NCBI RefSeq assembly: GCF_026745355.1
Contig: NC_079205.1
Coordinates: forward strand, 5,295,832 to 5,359,831
DNA length: 64,000 nt
Source of the DNA: Beta vulgaris subsp. vulgaris
Lineage: Eukaryota; Streptophyta; Magnoliopsida; Caryophyllales; Amaranthaceae
Direction: 5' to 3'
Made by a program: the position numbers and the translations under genes. Positions 55,926-64,000 of the stretch are shown in pieces. The notes under the pieces were generated by a model. It did no database searches. It saw only the letters and a program-made list of their open reading frames with translations, and was not told where the DNA came from. Each line of letters starts with the position of its first letter. The first letter of the stretch is position 1.

Positions 55926-58487
55926 CGACATTGATTTTTAAATGGTTGATATTGCTCAAACTCTACCTTGTAAAATTATTTAAGAACTCTAGATGATCCA
56001 AATATGTTTGACTCTACCGACTACCGTTATCTTGTAAGTGCACAATGCCCCCCACATTTTAGACAACACTTACCTCAGTTTTAGGAACACAGGCTCCTAG
56101 TTAACTTAGGCTATTTTCAGTTCACCTTATTTTTGCTTATTTCAGATCTAATCAGATCAGATCAGATCAGAAAAAATAAGTTCAGATCAGATCAATTCAG
56201 ATCATGCTTATATTTAGAAATCATTATATCTTTCATTACATATTAGTAAAAATTATAATAATTGAATATTAATAAAGTACTCATTGAGACGAATCAAACA
56301 AGACCCCACATGACTATATTTTTTCGTATATATTGAGAAAAATCTAAAAGATAAGATCTTGTAATCATAAAAAATAAGTTCAGATCAGATCAGAAAAAAT
56401 AAGTTCAGATCAGATCAGAAAAAATAAGTTCAGATCAGATCAGAAAAAATAAGTTCAGATCAGAAAATTTCAGGTGAAATAAACATAGCCTTAGCCTTTG
56501 TTCTCAACTTATTAAAATAAGTTTCACAAAAAATAATTCAAAAAAAAAGTGAAATGTAAAATTCACATAAAACAAGTTAAGTTTACCAAAAATGAGTTCT
56601 GACAAAGATAATTTAAATTCAGCAAAAATTAGCTAAGGACAATAAAGCCTTAGCTCTCTATTCTCCATTACTTTACTTGTTTTCCCAACGGTCAACGCTT
56701 AATGAATAATCTATCCACTAGAGATAAAAGTCATAAGCTCGACAAAGTTAATTAGATTTCAATTATTATATTCTATTGGGTTATCCGCGTAACGGGAGAC
56801 AATATCAATTTCAGACTCCAAAACCAGTTACTACACTTCTAGTCATTATACTCACTACTGTTGTACTATGGATTCTAGCTGTTTAAAACGAGAAAATAAC
56901 GCTTACCGCCGTTCAGCGTCAGTCATACCAAATTGACCAGCATGTGGAAAATTGTAGATGATACGATCGAATACCATGCTGCCAATAATGGGATGTTTCA
57001 CCATAATCCTGGCGTCAACTTCATGAAGGACCATGCTGCCTCGAGTCTCAAGCATTGCTTTGTTGGTCAAGAATTCTGCGTAGTTATTGATCAAAAAGTC
57101 TGCTAAAATTAACAATAACAAAGTATTAGAAAGATGCAAAAATTTGTCAATGTCCATGTACTTATGTAGGAATTAAGATATTTGCACATTTTAGAGAAAT
57201 GATAGATAATTTATTGTTTAAGAAATAAATTAATGGCTTAAAACTTAATGTGAATTCACGAAATAATAGAAAATACTAGTGTAGCATTAGGCTTTGTTTA
57301 GTCAAACTGAAAACATACGCTTTTAAAGTAAATTGATTTTTCATAAATAAAAATTATTCTAAGGGAAAAAATATTTACACTTTTAGTTTTAAATTTTTTG
57401 TTTCTTTACAAGAAAATTGGAGACGAAAGAAAATGAAATGAATGGTAGATGATGTTAGTAAGGTCGAGGAGAGAAATAAAGTCAAACTTAACAAAGGAAC
57501 GAAAAAGAAGTGCCATTTCTCTTTTCAAAGAGGAATCCTTTATTAGGTTTTGTTTAATAGGGTGTTAAAAGTTTTCCATAAATACTTTATCTAGAAAATA
57601 CACACTTTTCGTATTAACTTTATCCAAGGTAAGCCCTATGTGTATTTTCGTTTTCCTCTTATTTTTTGTTGTTTGGTTTGGTAAAGAATGAAAACAAGGT
57701 TTTCGTCAAGGGGAGGAGCTCTTCTACAGGTGAAATCATATTCCTTTATAAATTATAATAAATGGAAAAACAAATTTTCCTCCTTTCTTAGCAACCTTTC
57801 ACTCTCCTCTTATCAATCCTCTACCTTACCTTTCCATATTTCTTTTTTTCCATAGCCTTTTTTACATTACATCAAACAAAGAAAAATTAGCTTTATAATT
57901 GAATTTTGCATTATAAGATGTTTTACATGAAAAATCAGTATACATTGAAAATATTTTACATCCTATCAAACCAAGGCTAACCTTGGATACATTTTTTTCC
58001 CTGCTAACCCAATAATGCTAAAACAAAAACAGTGAAGGTGGGTAAAACATAAAAGAACCAGTTAGATTAGAGCTCAATAAGAAGAAAGATTAGTGATTAT
58101 AATCAATATATATAATAATATAATAAGCTAAGCAAAATGTTCCTAAACATTAAAAAAAATGACATTTAAAAATTGGTAATGTTAGAGTAGTGTACCTTCG
58201 GAGTTGAGAGAAGTGGCAATTATATTATGCGAAGTACCAAAAGCAACAGCCAAACAAGAAGAGAAAGAGAAGTCACCCTCACCAACGAGTAGTATTCTCT
58301 GAGCGCTTGTATACGGTCCTATTTTCCTCACTATTTCTTTTGGAACACTAGGCAAACGATTAACAACCGGAGTAGTAACATTTTTTTCCAAGACAATTTC
58401 TGGTATTACTTGCTCATCACCATCATCTATGACTAATTCCTTTCCTTTCTTGTTCGTCTCCGTTAAGTTGGACAATATTTGACCCAT
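53941..58487 (-). CDS. BMT5-like (DUF2431) domain protein, copy d, short N-terminus
   Basis: Exons on the minus strand: 58,487-58,196 (donor GAAG|GTACAC), 57,099-56,907 (TAGCAG|AC; GGCG|GTAAGC) and 54,214-53,941, phases 1 and 2, total 252 residues. The start MGQILSNLTETN aligns with the MGQICSYLRKF start of copy c, but ~90 residues of the variable linker are gone and the frame continues directly at KELVIDDGDEQVIPEIV. Domain motifs are complete: VGEGDFSFSSCLAVAFGTSH, TRGSMVLHEVDARIM, FDRIIYNFPHAGQFG, FLRNAKKMIGEDGEIHITSK, YPGYNTKYGFGG. No stop or frameshift is seen. The 5' leader block and TATA-like box of copies a and c are not present upstream (58.5-59.3 kb), so its promoter must differ. The function is inferred only from the fold, as for copy c. 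Confidence 0.85.
54378..54961 (-). mobile_element. Helitron-like element in intron 2 of copy d
   Basis: Minus strand: the 5' end TCTCTATTATATAAGGG follows an A. The 3' end has the hairpin GCACGCATCGCGTGC, then AAAAAATT and CTAG followed by T. A TC start, a short GC hairpin about ten bases before CTAG, and insertion between A and T are the Helitron hallmarks. No RepHel protein is encoded. A second, very similar 5' end lies at 55,445 (TCTCTATTATATAAGGGAAG), so a larger or tandem Helitron may span 54,378-55,445. Confidence 0.65.
55878..55922. repeat. (TA)n microsatellite, block II
   Basis: About 22 TA units. It is the orthologue of the longer tract at 27,519-27,606. Confidence 0.95.
56110..56488. 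mobile_element. TIR element rich in GATCA repeats, short form
   Basis: Same site and same left end as the element at 27,800 in block I. The right end, CAGGTGAAATAAACATAG, is partly eroded. It consists mostly of GATCA pentamers and AAAAAATAAGTTCA units. Lies in intron 2 of copy d. Confidence 0.65.
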
Positions 58488-58499
58488 TTTGTAGACTAT

Positions 58500-59329
58500 A
58501 ACAAAGCTAAGAGAACATCCTAGTTTCTACTTTCTACTAAGGATAAATGTTATCTGTTTCTAATATGTTGTTCTTGGTTGCCTTCTTATGGAAAAAGAGT
58601 ACTTAGCATGCGCATTTAAGGCTAACTACTAGGTTGCCCTCCAAATTAAGGGAATGGATAATGTTTCAAGTGGCTTTTGGTAATCGAAAGGATTTTTATT
58701 TTATTTTTCGGGTTTAAGTTGCCGAAGAGACACAATTGAAAGGAGCTCGAGGATCGGAGGGTGCACTACACCCTCGTTTTCATGGGGAAAATAAGAGTAA
58801 GAGAATTACCAGAAAATGTGAATTTAATTAGTTGCATGTAAAGTTTGTCTCTAACTAACCTTTTATATTCCATAGGTCAAATGATGTTTACTTATCTATA
58901 TCTATATATAAATCTATCTATTTATAAAAATATATTAAAAGGCATGCGTAACAACGGCACGCACCACGTGGCACGCACCCTCCTCATGCCACTAGAATTT
59001 CGCCACGTGTCTGTTAACCAACAAAGTCAAGTGGTCATTATTTAAAAAATAAATATGCTGAAGCCTAGGCTCATAAACCCCTGACCTTATGTAAGGGTTT
59101 TCAAAGAATCACCATCTCATCAAACATCTCTTAGTGATCCATGTTTTCACAAAAATACAAATATGTGTTGTAATTAGTTAATGTTATTAAACATATCCCT
59201 TGCATCCTTAAAAATAAATAAATTTGCATGTTCATTAAAATTAATTATATAGGCATGATACCATTTGAATAGCAGTGTTCTATGTACAATAAAAAATTTA
59301 GAAAATGCGTAGTATAGGGTTTGATCCCG
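58500..59329. other. Upstream region of copy d and spacer
   Basis: Only the first ~70 bp upstream of the ATG resemble copies a and c. No TATA box is obvious. 58,930-59,010 contains several CACG words (GCACGCACCACGTGGCACGC). No gene. Confidence 0.4.
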
Positions 59330-59444
59330 AGAAGCTGCGAAGACATTGTTGGATGATATGGTGCCAACAATTACTCGAATGACTGGAGTGTGTCTCGTGG
59401 AACCCTAAAAAGGGAGGTAAGTATGAGGTTGATGCTATTGCTAC
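59330..59444 (+). pseudogene. Gypsy (Athila-like) gag, part before the LTR insertion
   Basis: The remnants LLDDM, then ANNYSND in another frame, then KGGKYEVDAIA appear in order and fit the Athila-type gag segment ahead of the zinc knuckle. The last frame is continued exactly by TLTNTVQVLAAKVDRL at 63,595 when the LTR and one target copy are removed. Frameshifts show that the gag was already decaying. Confidence 0.7.
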
Positions 59445-62400
59445 TGTAATAGCCCTGTTTTTAAGAATGTTTATTTAAAAGCTAATTACAATTATTAAAT
59501 TAATTATGTTTCGAAAATCTTATTTTATCTAAGTTATGGAGTATGAATTTTATTTGTCGATCATGTATATATATTTGTTATATTAATTTTATGGAGTTAT
59601 TATTATATTATTTTATACATCGTGTTTAATGAGCAATTTCTTGATATCTATTTACCCGAATAGGAAACCAAAGTCGGGTTCCCTTCCATTATGTTGTCGG
59701 TTAATGAAGTAAAACCCCCCCAGATCTTTTGGTCGGCATTCTCGCCTAAACCAAAACCCCAACTCTTTCTCCCTCTTATCATTTTCCACGCTCGAGAAAA
59801 AACCCCAAAGAAAACCCCCCAAACCCATTCTCTCTCCTCCCCGTCAGACTTTCTGTTTCTCTCTCGCTCACCTGCGTCGCGTCTCGCCGGCGATTTGCCG
59901 AGCTTGTCGGAGAATCTGCGTTACTCTCTCCTTTCTCGTCCCTCTTCGCTGCTGTGCGTGCGGTGCTGCTCGCGAGCCACCGCGGTGTTGTTGTCCCTCT
60001 ATTTCTCTTTCCTCCCGCAAGATATAGCTACCGGAGTTGCGCCGCTTTGCTCGCCGGTGATGTGCTGTCGCTGCCGCAGCTTTTCCCTTCCCCCTGCTTG
60101 CATCTCTCTCCCCTCTTGCTGTTAGTTGTTGCGCGGGTATGGTGGCGGTGCCACCGCTTCGCCGCCGCCACGGTGCTTCTTTGTTTTTTTCTCTCTTCAC
60201 TTTGCTGCCACCGTTTGTGGTAGTGTTATAAGGTACTAAACTCAAACTTGTTTTCCATCTTTATTTGATACTTAAATTGGGTTGAATATGTTATGGATAT
60301 TTTTTCTATTTTCTGTTTTAAATGTGCTCAAATTCGATATTGTTTGTAATGAATTGTGTTCATGATTTGGATTCTGAAATTGATTGCAAGCTTGCTGATG
60401 TTAAAGATTGGAACTTTGTTCTTGGGCTAATGTTTGGAGTTTCAAAATATTGGTTTAGATTATATGTTCCTCTAAGCTTGTATAAAATCAGATTTTATTG
60501 GATTCTATTATTGATACAACCTGCCTGTATCTTTATACTTGTAAATCAGTTGTACTTCGTGAGATGGGATAAATTAGGGTGCTTTCTCTTATGAGAGTTA
60601 TTGTTATTGTTGAGTTAATGAAGTTAACTATGATAGAGTAAGGTTGATTGTGTTCTGGATGATTAATGTTAGTCAGTTGGTGAATATAAAAAGGAATACA
60701 GAATTGTGCTAATAACATAGAGTTAGTTTGGAGTAGTTTGATAGCTCATAAGTCTAGTAGTGATTTGAACATTCCTTTTGGTTGATGTGTTGAAATTTGA
60801 TATTGAACCTATTTGTTTAATTCAGATTTAATTGATAGTATCAAGATAGCGTAATTCTGGTTATACATGGGTATACTTGATGATGTTGTTAATATTGTTA
60901 TGGATATGTATTGGATTGACTTATAACATAATTGTTTAGTTAATAATTTGTAATTAAGTACTTTGATTACAGGATTGAGATTATATTCGTTATTAAACGA
61001 GAGTACCTACTAAGATGTATTAATGGATTAAAGAGTTAATATCTAAAAGAGCATAATATATGATTGAGGTTGTTCAATGAGTTGAGTATCATATGAATTA
61101 GACTTTAAGTGTGGATTTAACTTAATTAGTAGTCTCACATGAAGGCGAAGAGAGGATTAACTAATTACGACTAATAATATGAAGAGTATGAAAGTTAGAT
61201 TACTTAATTATGGATTAGATTAGTGAAGATGTGTTTGATAAAATATTTTAGTTGGATAACTATAAAGAGAATAATATAATAAAGCGATGTTGATTGATTA
61301 GAATTGAGTTTGTAAGATTACTTAAGTGCAAGTTTGTGGATTACTTTAAAGTACTTTGAGTTATACAATTAAATGACTTCTAATTAGAAGGGAGGTTGAC
61401 TCGCTGTACTAAGTAAGAATATGATCCATTAATGGTTGGTATTTATAATAGTATTAGAATCGAACTTACGAGATAACATGGACCATAATTGATTAGGTCT
61501 AATCAACCTTTGTTTCATGAATCTCGACTTGTGGAATCTACGCTAACTCTCCTTAGTTAATTCTAAGAGAGAGACTTATTGTAATTGTTGATGGTGTTTG
61601 ATAACGGTTATTTTCATTATTGAGATGAGTCTACATAGATATCGGTGAAGTGAAAAAGAATATAAACTATCTATATGCAAAAGTATGTGATGTGTGAAAT
61701 CGGGTTAGTAACTCTCGCTAGTTAATTCTAGCTGAGAGACCTATTGTCACTATGGTGGGGTATTTTACAGAATATGATTGCTTACTTGTGTGGTAAGTAT
61801 GTTTTGTAATTGTAATTGAGTTGAATCGAAATGCATAACTATATTGGCCTCGAAATACTTAAGCGATTATAACTCTCTAAGAAGAAGCCTTGCTTGTTGT
61901 TCAATGATTGTCAAGGATTACTATAACTATGGAATAGTTCTAAGAATGGCGATTAAATTATGAACAATAATCGAAAGGAAGCTGAAAGGGGAAAGTAGCC
62001 TCGTCTGAGTCGACGGATGAGGTGACATGAACAATGCCCCATGGACTGTGAACCTTGGGGGCCCCACAGAGAAACCTGCCCATTGCTCTGTGGGGCGATA
62101 ATCGGGCGTTATATCAGGTAATGTGAAACCTGTGGATAGGTGATGAAATCAGTGGAAAAATGTACTCCGGACTAGTCGCGGTTATTGGCCAAAAGTAAAA
62201 CGAATGGTTGGGTGACGACCCTTACTGTCGGAGTGTAAGCTTTGTCTCCTCTGCCGCGTTCTCTTTTCCCCTGGTTAAAAGGAATGTTATCTCAGAGTAT
62301 GAAAGTTATATCGATAATGGATTCCCGATAAGGAATCGTATCGTGGTAAGTTGTTTCGATATTGGATTCCCGATAAGGAATCATAATAGGTAAGTAGTGA

Positions 62401-63589
62401 ATGTTTATTCAGTATATGAATATGAATATCGATATTGGTTTCCTGATAAGGAGGCATATCATGGTAAGTGATACTAACATTAGATTTCCGATAAGGAATC
62501 GTATCTTGTTGTGTGGATTCCCGATGAGGAATCGTATCTCGTTATTGGATTCCCGATAAGGAATCGTTATGATGAAAGTTGTTGTGTTATTTATTGCCTT
62601 TGTGTAGGACGGTATAGGAGAATGATTGATAGAGTATGAAAACATAAGTTTGGATTTCTTATAAGAAATCAATTAAAGGAAGTAAAGTGTATTATTTATA
62701 TCAAAGTTGGTAAACCCATATTCCTTATAAGGGATTGTGATATGTTGAAAGGTTAACTAATCGGTTTCTATATAAGATATATCAGTTACAAGATTGTTTG
62801 GAGTTACGTTGTTGGGTTTACTTTTATGTGAATGACGATGTAGTAGAAAAGGAACAATTAGATAAAGATGTATAAGTATGTTGTCAACATGAGTTGATGT
62901 GATGCATGTTATGACAATGTGATTATGTTGACTGCTGAGTCGTTTTCAAGTAAAAGCCACCAAAGCATGTGTTACTCTTGTTTAGGGGTTTAGTACTCAG
63001 CTTTGCTGATGCGTGTACGTTGTTTTGTCATTTCTGTGGCCTGTCACTTGGTGGGTGGCAGTATCTTATATGTTTCAGGTTGAAGCGTGAGTTATTCTTT
63101 TGCAAGCTGAAGCGGATACGAGATGGTGCAGTATTATATTTGTTATTGAAGTGAGGACGCTCCACTTGTAATAGTTAATCGTTTATTTATTTTTAATAAT
63201 CTATTTCTTTATTTAAGAATCGTTAGCTAGTGCTCCTGATTCTCTGTTGGTTGTTGCTCCGCGAAAGCGTTGAGGTTGTTCAGCTTTGGGATTTGGAAAT
63301 ATTTTATAAATTGAAATTGTAACAGGTTCATATTATTTTTCGCTTTAGCGTTGTCCTATTTTCAAAGGAAATTCTGCCGAATTTTCTGTAGAAATTTATG
63401 GGAATAGAGTCTGAGAATCAGAGCGTAGTTGCAATAGTTAATTAATTTGAATAGAGTTGGGAATTGAGTTCCACACTCTCCGATGTAGTTTGGTGAATGT
63501 GATGGTAATAGTTCGGGTTGTCTCGACTAGAGTCTCTTTCGCTGTGCTTAATCCTCTGTAAGCTGGTCGGGAGAATCCGGGCTGTTACG
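59445..63589. mobile_element. Solo LTR, ~4.1 kb, of a Gypsy (Tekay/Del-like) element
   Basis: It starts TGTAATAGCCCTG and ends CCGGGCTGTTACG, so the termini are inverted (TGTAA.AGCCC), as in chromovirus-type LTRs; the final CA reads CG. The 5-bp duplication GCTAC is perfect (59,440-59,444 and 63,590-63,594). The interior holds no gag-pol. It has a C/T-rich stretch with a plausible transcription start region (59,690-60,230), AT-rich body, and tandem repeats at 62,310-62,570. Open frames inside (59,691-60,125; 59,868-60,245 minus) have no known domain. It results from recombination between the two LTRs of a full element, or from loss of the body. Family assignment rests on the terminal motif and length only. 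Confidence 0.8.
62310..62575. repeat. Tandem palindromic units inside the solo LTR
   Basis: At least six copies of GATTCCCGATAAGGAATC or near variants, spaced 25-75 bp apart. Each unit is itself an inverted repeat, ATTCC...GGAAT. Similar weaker units continue to ~62,740. Confidence 0.8.
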
Positions 63590-64000
63590 GCTACTTTAAC
63601 TAACACTGTGCAAGTTTTGGCAGCTAAAGTTGATCGGTTGAGTACTGGATCAATAGCACCTGTTTGTGAGATTTGTGAAGTGCAAGGTCACTCATTTGAT
63701 AAGTGTCAATACAATACCATGGGAGCGGTAACTGAGCAAGTTAATGCCCTCCTAAACACAAACACAAGACCATAAAATAACCCATATTCAAACACATATA
63801 ACCCAGGTTGGAAGAATCATCCAAACTTCTCTTACAAAAATAACCAACCTCAACCTTCACACACAAATTAAACTTCTCCCAACCACCCGATTTCCAACAA
63901 AGGCCACCATTCAACTCCTCATCCTCAACATCCAACCTTGAAACCATCATAGAGAATTTAGCTTCTTCTCAAGCAAGGCAAATTGAATATCAAGCGAAGC
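63590..64000 (+). pseudogene. Gypsy (Athila-like) gag, part after the LTR insertion, runs off the window
   Basis: The frame reads NTVQVLAAKVDRLSTGS, then a CCHC zinc knuckle CEICEVQGHSFDKC (C-x2-C-x4-H-x4-C, ~63,667-63,708), then EQVNALLN. An in-frame TAA stands at 63,773-63,775. Beyond it the same frame continues as NPYSNTYNPGWKNHPNFSYK, the signature that follows the knuckle in Athila-type gag proteins. More stops occur after ~63,865. The rest lies beyond position 64,000. Confidence 0.8.

Larger units (their letters stand above)
40341..56500 (-). repeat. Segmental duplication, block II (copies c and d)
   Basis: Counterpart of block I. The c/a half matches from the 3' flank of exon 3 through the 5' leader and promoter region to ~44,530. 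The d/b half matches from ~48,757 to ~56,490. The two halves are separated here by ~4.2 kb of other DNA (an RNase H remnant and a CACTA element) but by almost nothing in block I (23.64-23.74 kb). Confidence 0.85.

Noticed and set aside
59691..60245. Overlapping open frames of 144, 125 and 89 codons in GC-rich DNA on both strands
   Set aside because: They lie inside the solo LTR and consist of Ser/Arg/Pro/Leu-rich low-complexity sequence. They most likely reflect the base composition of the LTR's transcribed leader.

Overview
The window is plant nuclear DNA. It is AT-rich and dominated by transposable elements. It contains Copia, Gypsy, LINE, CACTA, hAT, Mutator-like, Helitron, TRIM and Stowaway-like elements, and a host gene family with GT-AG introns. 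Several dispersed motifs look like those of Amaranthaceae/Chenopodiaceae genomes, so I suspect Caryophyllales, but the species is not proven from sequence alone. I see no tRNA gene, rRNA gene or CRISPR array.

Layout. At 1-10.9 kb there is intergenic DNA with a LINE (2,575-4,876) inside a minisatellite, a broken F-box/LRR/FBD gene (minus, ~7.54-6.01 kb), and an RNase H-like remnant flanked by a local duplication. At 10.9-14.9 kb lies a short-LTR Copia element with exact TSDs; a piece of a CACTA element occupies the place of its protease and integrase. From 16.3 to 58.5 kb there is an array of minus-strand genes with the BMT5-like/DUF2431 Rossmann domain: copy a (16.3-20.5 kb, N-terminus frameshifted), copy b (25.7-26.0 kb, last exon only), copy c (40.4-43.3 kb, intact, 351 aa) and copy d (53.9-58.5 kb, intact, short N-terminus, 252 aa). 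The spacers show that a two-gene block was duplicated: ~16.2-29.3 kb matches ~40.3-56.5 kb.

The spacers and introns carry younger insertions. They are an Ac/Ds-type hAT holding a Copia element (31.3-37.0 kb), a TRIM, several MITEs, a CACTA element holding a Mutator-like element (46.5-48.3 kb), a CACTA element holding a hAT transposase fragment (50.0-53.5 kb), and a Helitron-like element. Three insertions have a recognisable empty site in the paralogous block. At 59.4-63.6 kb a ~4.1 kb solo LTR interrupts an Athila-like Gypsy gag sequence that runs off the end of the window.

Only the BMT5-like copies c and d (and perhaps a) look like expressible host genes. The two 5'-most regions of copies a and c share a TATA-like box and a putative 5' non-coding exon, so these two copies probably have related promoters. 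I found no gene cluster suggesting a new pathway. The most informative structure is the partial-gene duplication plus the nested, datable insertions.
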